The position numbers and the translations under genes are program-made. Below the pieces are notes generated by a model that had not been told where the DNA came from, did not search any database, and saw only the letters and a list, made by a program, of their open reading frames with translations. Positions 11,023-22,200 of a DNA stretch of 64,000 nt are shown in pieces. Source of the DNA: Metallyticus violacea (taxonomy: Eukaryota; Arthropoda; Insecta; Mantodea; Metallyticidae); contig CM060831.1 in the NCBI GenBank assembly GCA_030762175.1, positions 141,549,001 to 141,613,000 of the forward strand. The letters are read 5' to 3'. Position 1 is the first letter of the stretch. Each line of letters opens with the position of its first letter.

Positions 11023-12159
11023 GTGTTTGCTCAGTTCAACATCAACCTCCATTAACTTGCACTGTATAAGCTTCTACGGCACAAAGTTAACAAACGCCTG
11101 TAAGCTCCGTTGCACTGGAAAACGATTGGAAGAATGGAGACTGCACATTCACGACTGACGTGGCCAGATGGCCTAATATACATCATATCGTTCGGCTATT
11201 TCTCGTTGTGGCAGTAGTGTTTAAGAATCCCAAAGAACCAAGCAAGAACAATCAAGTGTAACACCAGTATGAGGCGACCGTTATCTGGTCATAGGTGCAC
11301 GATGAATACCGCTTCGCAGTAGTGTGTGGAAGGAATGGGCAGAGAGTCTTGCTATATAACATCTGGAAAGTGTATCATTAACATATACAGCAGTCATTCT
11401 CCCTTGGATTTCTTTATGCTTCTTCCTTTTTGAGGAAGTTAATCTTTGAACGAACTTCCAAATCACTCACTTTATTGTAGACCAGCGCGATATTCTAAGC
11501 GGATATAAAATAAAAATTAACATGAACAAAATTAATCTGAGGCACAGAGTTCTCATTTTTAAATAACTATATTTAAAGAAACTCTCTGCAGACATCATAG
11601 TGTAAGCAATTACGTCATCGATAGCATTTTTTCCTAAAATTTCTCGCTAGGTATACTTCATATATTTTATATGACCGTATATTATTATTACGCTAACAAA
11701 AGTATTATTTTATAAGTATGTTAATCCTTTTGTTAAAATAAATTATTTTATTTTAAAGTACATATGTAGGTACTTAAATGATGGTAATGGGAAGGCATTC
11801 AAGAAGATTTCTATTTCGCCACCACTTGCTCAAAAAACATTTTGTTTTGTTTATAAGGTGTGCTCTCAGCGTACACAATCTGAGGTATTAGGGTTTTCTA
11901 ACTTTATTGAAATTATGCTTTACTTGTTATTAGACATCATAATTGTTAAGCACTTAGCATCAAGTTACGTGTAGTCAAAATACCGGGCTTTCAAGATATG
12001 TCCTCACTGCTTGCATTGGGTTTTGTGTCTCGGCTAAAGCCGGCTCCCTTTTCCACTTACAACCGGCCGCCTGCCTGCCTGCGTATCTATACATTCGCGA
12101 AGAAGGCAGGACAACTGATTTTAAAGCAATGTGTTATGTGTAAATATTATTATAAATGG
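11023..12159. other. No recognisable feature
   Basis: Short frames at 11281-11466 and 11998-12252 were inspected; only the end of the latter belongs to the transposase relic annotated next. Confidence 0.45.
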
Positions 12160-12620
12160 GAATCAACTCGTTGCATTCTTGGGGTATTTTTTGGAAAGTT
12201 CTCTGGGCAATTGCTCCTCCAAGCTACAATTCCCTTTGGTGAATTAATTTGATACAACTGGTTCAGTGCAAAGCAAGAAACACACGCGCTTTAGGCGAAA
12301 CTGGCATAAATCTTGAACGTTCGCCAACAAAATCACTAAAGAGATTAGCACAACAAGTTAGGGTTTTAGTATCTTCAACACATACAGCAGCAAAATCATT
12401 AAAACTCAAACCTTACAAGCGCAAACTTGTGCACTATCATTGTGTGTGGTCTATTTCTTCAGTGACTGAAGGGTTAATCTACTCACAGACCAGGCGCCAA
12501 AATGGTCACGTACACATTCGCAACATTTGCTATTGTGTGTGAAAATCCAATGTATATAATAAACTCCTCTTTATGACAGAAAAATTGGTGTGTGCGATTA
12601 GCGCAAGACGCATAAGGCAC
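12160..12620 (+). pseudogene. Tc1/mariner-superfamily transposase relic (HTH and early catalytic region)
   Basis: A plus-strand frame near 12300-12420 reads RSPTKSLKRLAQQVRVLVSS followed by THTAAKSLKLKPYK, matching the second helix-turn-helix of insect IS630-Tc1-type transposases (typical form RSPxKSxRRLAQExGVSxSS...LKLxPYK). Upstream pieces (FGKFSGQLLLQATIPF..IQLVQ) sit where the first HTH ends. Downstream, near 12545-12610 in a different frame, NPMYIINSSLMTEKLVCAIS and ARRI match the strand just before the second catalytic D (usual NPHxxHExPLHxxKLxVWCAxSxxxI). The catalytic C terminus and terminal repeats were not found, so this is a fragment. Confidence 0.65.
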
Positions 12621-13630
12621 GGTCGGCGTGGCATATCCAGCTCCTGAGATGTAAATTTCCTTGCGAGCGGTAAGGACATATTTTGGAAGTCCCATACTAG
12701 GTCAGTACAAACAAAACACGACCGTTCGGCAGCTAAACAAGAACAGATGAGAAGCAGGCGTAAGGAGAGAGGTTGACTTGTAACTCGTTAACTATTGTAC
12801 TCCCCCTACCTGTGTCCAGTACAAACATAGCTTCATTCCGCTCCAGCCTGGTTTTAGTGCTTAGAATGTGGATGTTTACTTGTGATAAACTTTCCATAAG
12901 CACTAGGTTCTCGATTTTTACATTGGCCAGCGCCACTTATGAGTGTACATCACTAATTTAACATCTTTCTTTTTAAGGATTTGATCTTCATAAACTCGTT
13001 CGGTTTAGTTAAGTAATCGTTGATTCTTTTTGTAAGAAGAACAACGCTCTAAGATACTACGTTAAATCAATAAGAAATACAATCATGAATTGCAAGCCAC
13101 TTTTCCTATTAAGCAATTTAAACAACAGCCAGTCCGAAGTGGCTCTCCACGTTACTGTAGCTAATCTACTTTAGAAAAGATGGGAACAGAAGCTTTGTAA
13201 TGAGTTCTATGGCCAGATGGTAAAAGCTCTGCCGGGATAACATTGCAGAAAGGAAGTGAGTCAAAAGCCCGTTGTGTGTTTCAAAGGCCTCTGCTCCAAA
13301 TGATATTGTTATATCCCAGACAGCCCTTGCCTAAACTTCCTTGCGCTCATCGAAATTAAGCCCATTAGCGCTTGGGTCAGTGATTTTAGGATCTTCCTCT
13401 TGCACATGACCGTCTCCTAAAAATCAAATATCACCTTATCTCGCTGTTTCGCTGAGCATATCTCATCAGCAACGATCCCTTTTTCAGTAAATGTGCTAGC
13501 ATTTTTAAGTATAAATAATATTCTATACAATATTTACAAAATAGAAAAATTAGGCATTTTATTATATTAAAATGTGCAATTATTTTATTATTATACGAAG
13601 CCGTGAATTGAAAAGCAATCCAAGATAAGA
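12621..13630. other. No recognisable feature
   Basis: Two overlapping short frames (12733-12961) have no domain. The remainder may hold further remains of the preceding transposon, but I could not align them. Confidence 0.4.
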
Positions 13631-14036
13631 ATTCCGATTAGTTCATCCAGTACATATAAGAATGGGCAACATACTAGGATTGTACCGAAAATTTAGCGGA
13701 TTGCTCAGAAAAAATGTAATTCACAAATTATTTCATACACACACTAAATTTAACCTAAACTCGGGTAAGTCCTAGAAATCAGTAGACCAGTAGACCCAGC
13801 TGTTTGCTGCAGCGAGCTACGGCCCTACGGCCTATGCCTGCATCCTTTTCGTAAATATAAATTAATGGCGTATTGTATGCAACTATTTTAATGGGTAAAT
13901 CGTTGTAATTATGGCAAATCGCCTTTAACTCTAGTAGTAGTGTCATCTAGCGGCAGAAATCATAACCAACTAGTCAAGATATACCAAACAAGTGGATACA
14001 ACAAGAATCTAAGGGCTGAATGAACTATTCCGAATA
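13631..14036. mobile_element. Y1: short TIR element (MITE-like), copy 1 of family Y
   Basis: The left terminus ATTCCGATTAGTTCATCCAG (13631-13650) matches the right terminus in inverted orientation (about 14015-14036; 16 of 20 bases). The interior shares long stretches with 55299-56654, including ...TTTGCTGC..CGAGCTACGGCC..ACGGCCTA and AGCGGCAGAAAACATAA-type blocks near both ends, so the two are copies of one element. It has no coding capacity. The superfamily is undetermined because no target duplication is clear. Confidence 0.7.
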
Positions 14037-14125
14037 ATTATCGAATCTAGGCAATTTCTTTTCATCTTGAGATTATAAAAACCTTTCTTTAACTCTTTCA
14101 TATTACATACAAGTAACATCACAAG

Positions 14126-14188
14126 AAGGTCTGAAATTGCCGATAAATCACTACGTTCGTGAATTTATCTGGAAAGTTCAGACCCTCA
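14126..14188. repeat. Subterminal hairpin of X1
   Basis: Imperfect dyad: AGGTCTGAAATTGCCGATAA pairs with TTATCTGGAAAGTTCAGACC around a loop of about 20 nt. The equivalent hairpins at 43454-43507 and 47782-47849 keep pairing with different sequences, which suggests it belongs to the element's structure. Confidence 0.7.
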
Positions 14189-15030
14189 AGTGGTGTGTAT
14201 TAGGATTATTTCACAAACAAAATAAGTATTTAAATATAATTCCCCTGAACTTGGCTTACGAAATTGTAATAATTGTATATTTGTATTATGAATGCTTAAC
14301 TTTTCAAGCATCTTAGAACAGACGAATGTCAATTGTCAGTAATACCAATAAAGAATAGTCAAATACGGGTTTAGGACTATTTCATATATAGAATAAAAAT
14401 AAAAGTGATATATATATATTATTTGAAATTCGCGCATTGAATATTACCAATTGTATATAATGTTATATTTAATTTATAAATAGCTACCTATTCAGAAACC
14501 CTGAGTTTGAAATAAACGAAAGTCGAATGTTAACAATCGTTACCGTTCGATTTATTATTGCCAACTGAGAAAAACAAAACAGAAGTAACATTTTACCATT
14601 GTGAACAATGTGTATATTAAGATGTACGGTGGCTGAACACACAAAAACAATTGTTTGAATGAATACACTCAAGTTAGTTAAATATATAGTAATTACTTAA
14701 AACACAGTTATTTAATTTGAATGAAGGGGCTGCAATTTCATTGGATACAAATGACACTTGGGAACTAGTAGATGAAGATGTGGAAACAGAACTTCGTACT
14801 TTACTTAGTATTTCCGAATGATTTTCTTGATTAATCGTATGATGCTCAGGAATTAAAGCTGGTGTAGAGAGTTGGCTACATTGACCAGAAGACAAATGCA
14901 CTTCGCATGGTAAAGGGATTTGGTAAAACTTTACGATAATTTCACTGCAGTATCGGGCTGTGATTGATTAAAATACAAAGTGTTTGATTTTATTGGTTGA
15001 TTTTATAATGACGTCACATAAGTAAAATAG
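14126..15030 (-). mobile_element. X1: copy of hairpin-ended repeat family X (minus orientation)
   Basis: The left end is a subterminal imperfect palindrome (14126-14188; GGTCTGAAATTGCCGATAAA folds on TTTATCTGGAAAGTTCAGAC). Rightward come blocks shared with the other X copies: AAATTGTAATAATTGTATAT, ACGAAAGTCGAATGTT, a stretch GTAAAACTTTACGATAATTT...TGATTGATTAAAATAC...TTGGTTGATTTTATAATGAC and the palindrome TGACGTCA near 15009. The segment about 14600-14890 is not shared and may be an insertion. Orientation is opposite to X2, giving a large inverted repeat. There is no coding potential; the class is unknown (foldback or MITE-like). Confidence 0.7.
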
Positions 15031-15344
15031 TTTGTATAAAATATTGACTTAATTGATTAGGTGACGTGTACTGTTTGTTGAATATAACAGAAATTTCCAA
15101 TCCTAAATAAACAATATAACAGATTTTTTTCTTTTTATATAAATCCGCAAATGTTTTTCAATTGATATATCACAATGAGTTTTATCACATATAATATTAT
15201 GGGAAGTTACTGATAAATTCAGGAGCCTGAGAAATTCTAACGATATTAGAAATCTTGACTATGTTACAGACGAAGGTCGATTACTAATACTCGTGCTAAA
15301 TGAGAAAAACAAAATAGAAATTTCGCAATGTCCACAGACAATGA

Positions 15345-15815
15345 CTTTTTCACTTATGTGACGTCATCTTAAAATCGACCAATGAAACGTAACAAAATGT
15401 TGAATTTTGATCAATCACAGGCGGATTCAGGAGTGAAATTATCGAAAAAAAATTTACCAAATCCGTTTTATCACGCGACGTGCAAATCAAATGGTAGCGA
15501 TTGTAATAGTCGACTTTTGTGCATTTCAGTCTCACGGTTTCAAAATAAAATATATATTCATAAGCATAACAAGTGTCAATATTCAGTGCGCGAATTTCAA
15601 ATAGGTCGCTTTTATTCTTATTCTATTCATTTCTCTATTAGCGTTATTGACAATCGGCATTCTTCTGTCGCAAGATTGCTTGAAAAGGTTAAGTACTAAT
15701 GTACAATAATTACAATTTTGTAAGCCAAGTTTAGAGGAATTGTATTTAAATTCTTATTTTATTCGTCAATAGTCCTAATAAATATCACTCGAGAGTCTGA
15801 GCTTCCAAGATTTAC
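15345..15815 (+). mobile_element. X2: copy of hairpin-ended repeat family X (plus orientation)
   Basis: Reading plus, it begins at CTTATGTGACGTCATCTTAA (15353 and on; contains TGACGTCA), then AATCGACCAATGAAACG, GATCAATCACAGGCGGATTC, GTGAAATTATCG, AAATCAAATGGTAGCGATTG, AGTCGACTTTTGTGCATTTC, CAAGATTGCTTGAAAAGGTT, ACAATAATTACAATTTTGTA and GAGAGTCTGAGCTTCC (15790 and on). These are the reverse complements of X1 blocks in the same order. The terminal hairpin is damaged. A 105-codon frame (15382-15699) runs through it but has no domain and is not conserved in the other copies. Confidence 0.7.
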
Positions 15816-16017
15816 TTGTGATAATTGCTTGTACATCCCTTTTTTATTACTATATGAGCACTTTTCATAATTCAGTTTGTGCTGTATGTTATAACAAAGT
15901 TGATCGGCTAAAGTGGTTAGCTATTTTACTCTTTGTGGTATAATTTCTGGTTGTTGATATTATCGATTCTTGCTCACGTTTTTCTGTGAAAACATAGTTG
16001 GGAATACTTAGAAGTTA

Positions 16018-16145
16018 AATGCACGTCCCGGCGGTAAAATGATTACGATAAATTTACAGCGATATACAACTCTGGTTGGTTGAAATTCAAAATTGCCTTA
16101 ATTTAATTGGTCGAAAATATGACGAGATCGCATAGTGAAACAGCT
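16018..16145 (-). mobile_element. X5: fragment of repeat family X
   Basis: Blocks TGCACGTCCCGGCGGTAAAA, GATAAATTTAC, TGGTTGAAATTCAAAATTG and TTTAATTGGTCGAAAATATG match the TGACGTCA-end portion of X1 and X4. The hairpin end is absent. Confidence 0.5.
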
Positions 16146-17022
16146 ATTGAAAGACATGTAGTTCCGAATTCCTTTCTTAATTGTCACTCGCTTAGGTTAA
16201 AATAACAATTTAGTTGGAAGCAAATCGAAAATAAAGATAATTAATTATATTGGGCATTCGTCCCGAGGAAGGTCGCGCAAGTCGCCGGCTCCGTCAGTGG
16301 ACAAGTTTCCCTCGCATTTCTACTCCTCGGAGAACTTTGATCAACAATAGCACGCGCACATTATCAGTTTTATTTCATAGTGTATAGAAGCGTCTTGTTC
16401 AAAGTGATGTTCGTCTGCAGCACACATTTATTTAAATATATTTGAAAAATAAATCCCTCCTTCCACAAAAAAGTTATAGAAACAGCTTTGATGAAGTCAA
16501 GAGCACTATCTGTTGTTCTTTGCTTCTCTGTTATTTTTCGTTAAGTTTATTTAAATATTTTTTTCTCTCTCTTAGTTGATTCTATACTTCTGTGCTTCTA
16601 TACTTCCATACTTTGGGCTATATTCTTTCTCTTGTAGTTTTAGTTTAGCTTATTTGTGTATTTTTGTGTTAATATTTGCCTATTTCATTCCACAACCTTT
16701 TATGTTTTTAGTTTAATTTATTTATATCTTGTTTTAGTTTATCAGATTATACCTTTTTGACTTATTTTGAAGCTTTATTTTAGTTTATTTATAGATTTCT
16801 GTGTCTTAGTTTATCTAACTAAACAGCACGAGCTGAATAAACGGGTATAGGCAAAGATAAACACAAAATTAAGTATGAAAAATGAAGAACAGACAAAAAG
16901 TCTGTTAGAATAGATTAACACAGGCAAACAAGAAAATAAAAATAAATAGGAGAGAATTGACAGTTATTATATACGATTTACCAGGCACAGCAATATATAG
17001 AATATGCATATATTAAAATATT
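16146..17022. other. T-rich and AT-rich sequence
   Basis: A short GC-rich island at about 16258-16335 (contains TCCCGAGGAAGG and, inverted, CTCCTCGGAGA) is followed by a strongly T-rich strand to about 16810. No gene seen. Confidence 0.45.
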
Positions 17023-17634
17023 AGGTCATCCATTAATCTAATAACCCACGTGGTGTCGGGGAACGCATCGGTAGATAAAGCCATCGCTCACGGCCAGCTG
17101 GATTACACTGGAGTCGTGGTGGGGAAGTAACGTAACACAGTAGGGGTATAAACACTAGAGTGAAAGTCAAATGCACTTACAAAGCAAGGAACTGCCTGCC
17201 TTCATTTTCTATTTATTTCTGATATGTGCTTATGACATTATCCCATTACCCTTCTTAATTCTCTTTGAGAAATTAAAAATATCTATGGGTGAATGTTATC
17301 CTTTAGTTCGTTTAAAGTGTGTGAATATTATTAATTTATTAATGCGGCTTGGAATTCGATTAATTGGGAAATTCTCTTCAAACAGTGTTTCTGCCAAACG
17401 AACAGACGAGGTACACACATAGCGATCATAAATAAACACTCGTGGATAGAATAATTAGACCTACTACTTATCATTTAATATTCATAGCAGACTTTACTTG
17501 TGTCTGTTTCTTTCACTGCTCAAAAGGCTGGAGACCAACTTAATAGTTCGGTAAACCAGACTTAGCAGCCCGGCTGGCCATGAGCGATGCCTGCAATTCT
17601 CTGCCGCCTCGTCGGTCACTAATTGGATGATCCG
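17023..17634. mobile_element. Candidate non-autonomous TIR element
   Basis: Two inverted matches with the same spacing at both ends support a terminal inverted repeat of about 80 bp: the extreme ends (GGTCATCCATTA at 17024 and GGATCATCCAATTA on the minus strand from 17633) and an inner block (CATCGCTCACGGCCAGCTGG near 17082-17101; minus-strand CATCGCTCATGGCCAGCCGG near 17568-17588). The interior has an 83-codon frame without known domains. The superfamily is unknown. Confidence 0.5.
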
Positions 17635-18699
17635 ATAGTAAATCCTTGTGGCTTAAACAGGCTGACACTGTGATTTTCAGCTGCATCCGCCTATTTCTGC
17701 AGTTCAACAATTAATGAACAGTTGTATATAAATGAATTTTAAAGCACTTTGCACTTTATTTTTAAAATGTTATGGTACAGTTACAATGTGTAAGTTTTTT
17801 TTTTTTTCTGCTGAGGTTCTCAATACCAAGAGACATATTTTATTATGAAATATTTCTGCTACTTTGTTTGGAAATACTGCTTGTAAATTATATTTAACTT
17901 TTATATTCTTGAATTTTTGTTACTCTCTCTAGCTGAGACATTTTAAAATATATTTATAAGACTTTATAAGATATCAAAATAATGTAATTTTTTCGGATAG
18001 TTCTATACACACAAAATGACAACAATAATTTACATAAACTATTTCCAATTTGTTTTGTTTTGTTTTTTGTTTTATGTTTTTTTTTTTTTCTATTTGCAAA
18101 GCTGAATCTACAAAGGATATAAAATAAATTTCAGATACAATGCTTCAAAATGTTATTCGTTAATCAATAGTCTAAGAAGTAATGTAAACAACTTAATTGA
18201 AAAATTAATATTTAATATATGTTTGTATAGCCCAATCAAGAAGTTTAACAGCTGAATTACTAAGTTCAATTCTTTGAATTAAATATTAATCTCAACATAT
18301 TGCTATTTATACGTATTAAAATAAGATTTAATGTTTATACTTTCCTAAACTATGAAATGTTATAAATTTTTAGTTATAAAATGTCTGATTTGGTTATACA
18401 TTCCATTTTTATTTATCAATGAGCGATAACAACCCACTAAGAAAGGAAAACAATTTAAAATACCTCTATCAGTACAAAAAAAAACACCATGGGAGTTTGT
18501 ATAGAAGCCCAAAGAAAATGCAATGACGTTACGTTACATTATGACTATGTAAAAATTTAAAAGCAATTTCCACTTAATCAGCTCAGCCAGAACTGTCGCT
18601 CCAGTATTCTTATAAAGGTTAAAAGCACTAGAAACCATAACCTCACACAATAAAGTACAATGGATGGACACTATTAAATATGTTTATGGATGCAAATTT
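17635..18699. other. AT-rich with T and TTTTG runs
   Basis: Low-complexity runs near 17797 and 18053-18090. No gene seen. Confidence 0.5.
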
Positions 18700-19022
18700 T
18701 GAATTGGGTTGGATTGTCTGGGGAGGAGGAAGATTCTTCGGTACTTGAGCCTTTTTGCCTACGAGGCACTTCCGAGAGGAAAGGATAAGGCTAGGGAAAC
18801 ACCGGGCGACCGGGGTCCATGGGCAATGACTGTGTGGTATACGGGTTCTCTAACGTGCTCCTCGACGCCCGTGGAGGCCCCCCTTCAAGGAAGCCCCTCA
18901 GGAGGTCCGCTTCCATACCAGACACCGAGGCAGAAATCTTTGCAAAGCGCAAGCCACCGTCACACCGCGTCATCCCACCTCGTCCTGGCACTGTTGACCA
19001 TGTAATAGAACCAACGGAATGA
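18700..19022 (+). other. GC-rich island with overlapping short ORFs, unidentified
   Basis: This island of about 320 bp contrasts strongly with its AT-rich flanks. Open frames exist in two plus frames (18709-19005, 98 codons; 18819-19022, 67 codons) and one minus frame (18791-18991, 66 codons). The 67-codon frame contains a basic stretch SRKPLRRSASIPDTEAEIFA and PPRPGTVDHVIEP, which looks more protein-like than random, but I recognise no family. It could be an old exon, part of a retroposed cDNA or an unrecognised repeat. There is no convincing splice-site pair or poly(A) tract, so a coding call is not supported. Confidence 0.25.
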
Positions 19023-20540
19023 AATGGAACAGAAGAGCGGAAATTTTGTGCAATTTATACATCCATTCCAGCATTTCTGCAAGTGCGAGCAAACTACGAA
19101 ACAATCAACGGTTGACTTTACGGTAACTGAACCCAGCGAGTCTCAGGGGGTTATAGCCTGACCCACTCCTCTTGGTCATGAAAAATTTATATACTCATAT
19201 TATTTTTAAGAATTTCGATTCAATAAATTCTTAGAAAAAATATTTATGGCAAATCGCCGTAGTGTTATTTGACTATTAAACTGTCTTTCAAAAATGTTGT
19301 TTTGGTTACAAGTTAGGAGGTTAAACGGTTTCTCTTATAAGGAAATTCTATTGCATCCGGGACGCATCAGTCCGGTTTGACATGGAGGGTGCTCACGTGA
19401 TTATAATGCGATTAGGTTTGTGAGTCGCGTTTGACAACATACGTGCATTCATGTTCAGTCCGGTAGATTAGCAATTGATTATCTGGTGAGAATGGAAAAT
19501 GTACGGTATGTGTGCCTCGACACTAAACTGAATGGCAGAATGAGGTGACGAACTCAAAAGGTTCACAAAGAGATCAAACAAACCTTTACACATACTTCAT
19601 CACTATCAACATTTTGGATGCCGATAACTCATGAAATTTTATTTCCGTTTTAAGCAACCATATATGAATCAAAGTTCTAACTAATGCATATTTATATTCT
19701 TAGTACGAGAGCAAATCGAAAAGTCTTTGCCCATATTCTTATTCAGGCAAAAGAATACACATACAGCAAACGGGGCACGGGACGAACCAATAAGAATCAA
19801 CTCCTATGAGCACAAGGGTAAAAACATGTAATAAAAGTGTTTTTATTCATAGTTTTATTTTTGTTTGTAATCTATTGTGTCTAGCTAAATGGGCGTGTCC
19901 TAGTTCCTGTTACATTGGGGGTAGTTGATAAGTAGAATTTACTCTTTATGTTTTAACTTTCTGTTAAAATTATTTTATGTGACCTGCACATTTTTTCGTT
20001 TTCAAAAACACACAGCGGATTTGAGGAAAATTTTCAAGCGTTATAATACAGTTTCTTTTTTTATATAAATACCCAAATTTCTCCCCTCGTTATCAGATGT
20101 CCAAATTTTATTAATCCTATTCACCGTCTTCAGTTCTCATTTTTTGGTTGGGGTGATATTTGTAGCATACAAACTTTTGGATTTTATTTCTGAATTCTCC
20201 CGTGTCCCCTGTTTCTTCTATGAAACCATTCACTTCCATATCTTCTCACTTTATATCATTCCTTGTACTATTACTTTAATACAAAATGATGGTGCCTATT
20301 TCAGATTCATTTATGCAACAAGGATGTGTGGGTGAAAATATTGCAAATTCGCAACTTCGAGCTTTGTCGCGGAGAGGTGGTTATTACCGCTTGTATGTAA
20401 CGCATAACGGACTAGTGAGGAATAGACGGAAGGGATACTAGGATAGCATTGACTCATTCCACAGAAAGGTTGACGTAAAAGATGTTACAGATCGTTGTAC
20501 TTACAGGCTGTCCGCTCACTGGCTCAAGTAGAAGTACAGT
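19023..20540. other. Unassigned, with a possible solitary mariner end
   Basis: GTACGAGAGCAAATCGAAAA followed by GTCTTTGCCC (about 19701-19731) looks like one terminus of a mariner element, but no partner end was found. Otherwise there is no feature. Confidence 0.3.
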
Positions 20541-20729
20541 CTAGCGATCAGAAGAAGGCGAGTACGGCTGAAGTGCGAGGCCCCCCATGGGTACCTCATG
20601 TTGCCACAAGTTAAGCGATCAAACTCGGATTTTGCACGTCTGTTGGACTTCTAACTATGGTGAGTATCTGACAACACTGCTAATGTTTACATAGTACATT
20701 CCTCTCGCTTGCCTTCTTCTGATCGCCAG
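20541..20729. mobile_element. Small inverted-repeat element (about 190 bp)
   Basis: CTAGCGATCAGAAGAAGGCG (20541-20560) is matched inverted by CGCTTGCCTTCTTCTGATCG plus CCAG (20706-20729), with about 145 bp between. It has the size and form of a MITE. No target duplication is evident. Confidence 0.5.
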
Positions 20730-20955
20730 TCATATCTCAATAATGTACGCCTTTAACTTTTGTTAAATCTTGTATCAAAATAGTTCAATTCAAACTAAAA
20801 ATATGCAGCAAACATCTTTCGAAAAACTTACATTTGGAAAAATATTAGCTATATTTTTTTAAATAATCTCCAAATCTTCTCATTTTAATTTCATTAATTC
20901 TTCAATACTTATTAAGTAAAGTAGTTCAGAAAATATAGTCTATCACTTTGAAATT

Positions 20956-21225
20956 ACCGCCACGGGTGGTCGAGATCGTTAAGGCACCGACTCGTGAGCG
21001 GAGGTCTGGGGTTCGAATCCCAGCATGACCGTCCCTCCTGACAGGTTTTTTTCCAGGTTTTCCTTAGTCCTCATAAATGGCAAATGCCGGGTAGGTACCC
21101 TAAATTTAGGACTCAAATGTTTCCTTCCTTAAATAATCCTTTCCCAATATATAATTTCATCTCATGTATCATCAGTGTCCGCTGTCTATCGTGCCTCAGT
21201 AGTAAAAACGGGCGTTAAACACTAT
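20956..21225 (+). mobile_element. SINE-B copy, full length, tRNA-derived (Ser/Leu-like head)
   Basis: The head ACCGCCACGGGTGGTCGAGA then TCGTTAAGGC carries a class II tRNA-like A box, and GGGGTTCGAATCCC (about 21008-21021) is a canonical B box; GACTCGTGAGCGG between them resembles an anticodon arm. The body (CAGGTTTTCCTTAGTCCTCA, TAAATGGCAAATGCCGGGTA, GGTACCCTAAATTTAGG, CATGTATCATCAGTGTCCGC, GGCGTTAAACACTATT) is shared with 28348-28626, 41158-41415 and 45914-46063. Flanking TTTGAAATT/TTTAAAATT may be a target duplication. Transcription by RNA polymerase III is expected for the family; activity is unknown. Confidence 0.85.
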
Positions 21226-22024
21226 TTAAAATTTCTTATAAAGGAAAGTGTTTCAGAATTTAGAGAAATAAAGCATAACAAATTTAATTCTAAAAGTTGT
21301 GTAATAAATCTTGAATGTAACGTAATTATGTAATATGCAGTAAAGAGCAAAGTTGTGAGTAGTTGAGAATTATCTTTCACGTCTTCTTAAAAGGATATTG
21401 GAACACGGTAAAAGCGCGTATCACAACGCAAGCAAGCGCTCCTTATTTGATTTTTGGAATGTGGTAAACTCGCTCTGATATTGTGGAGGGAAATGGGCGT
21501 GACAAAGACAGAACGGCCCTTACGGCAATTCCATTTTCTCCTTTGCTACCGTTTCGCCAAGCAATTCCCTCGCACCAACACAAATCCAATTGAAAATTTC
21601 CGATACTCAAATTAATTAATGTCACGATCTAAATATTGAGGTTCACAATTTTACGCTGTGACTGTCAAACCTTTAGCTACTGTTTTAATCACTGACAAGT
21701 AAATGAACATTTCATAAAGCAGTGCTAACTTTAAATCTCAAAAACAATGATTTGGCTGCGATTGTAGTAATTATTTTCTGTAATTGATTTCTCTTCTGGG
21801 GAGTTTTATAATTATCGGCACGGTTGGGATTACAGCGCATTTGATGAGCAATCTCTGGAAATAGCATAAGACAGAGATGAACAAAGGAAAGCCAATAAAT
21901 AACATGAAAAGGTCATCATGTTCCTGGAAAATATAATATGACAAAGATCACTACTTCAATTCCCTATTTTATTGCTGAAACGATATTTGTAATATGTCTG
22001 AACGTTTCTCTGCGCAATAATAAA
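21226..22024. other. No recognisable feature
   Basis: AT-rich; the minus-strand 60-codon frame at 21443-21625 has no domain. Confidence 0.45.
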
Positions 22025-22200
22025 GGAACGAGTTTTTCACTTGATTATTATGTTTACTTTTAACATAATCTCCCTTAAGGCCATTACATCTATTCCAGCA
22101 ATGCTCCATTGTCATTATTTCGTCTTGAAGTGTTTTTTTCGTCTGCAAAATACTCCTCTACAGAGTTTGCGCTTTGGAAAATCAGAGAGAACCAAATAGT
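22025..22200 (-). pseudogene. Mariner 3'-end relic (transposase C terminus)
   Basis: The order of plus-strand blocks (TTAACATAATCTCCCTTAAG, GGCCATTACATCTATTCCAG, CAATGCTCCATTG, GTCTGCAAAATACTCCTCTA) parallels the 3' region of the mariner copies at 51216 and 59702 (ATTGCCCTTCATTGCAATAC then GTCTGCAAAATGGGCATAAA), the last block encoding on the minus strand the FADE/YAHFADKT-type C terminus. No TIR was identified. Confidence 0.45.

Noticed and set aside
15382..15699. 105-codon ORF inside X2
   Set aside because: The frame is not preserved in X1, X3 or X4, so it is not under coding constraint.
19701..19731. Solitary mariner terminus
   Set aside because: Only one end resembling a mariner TIR was seen and no transposase or partner end follows; not strong enough for a feature.
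21008..21021. SINE B boxes as true tRNA genes
   Set aside because: Heads in SINE-A and SINE-B copies lack clean acceptor and anticodon stems and are followed by a common SINE body, so they are not tRNA genes.
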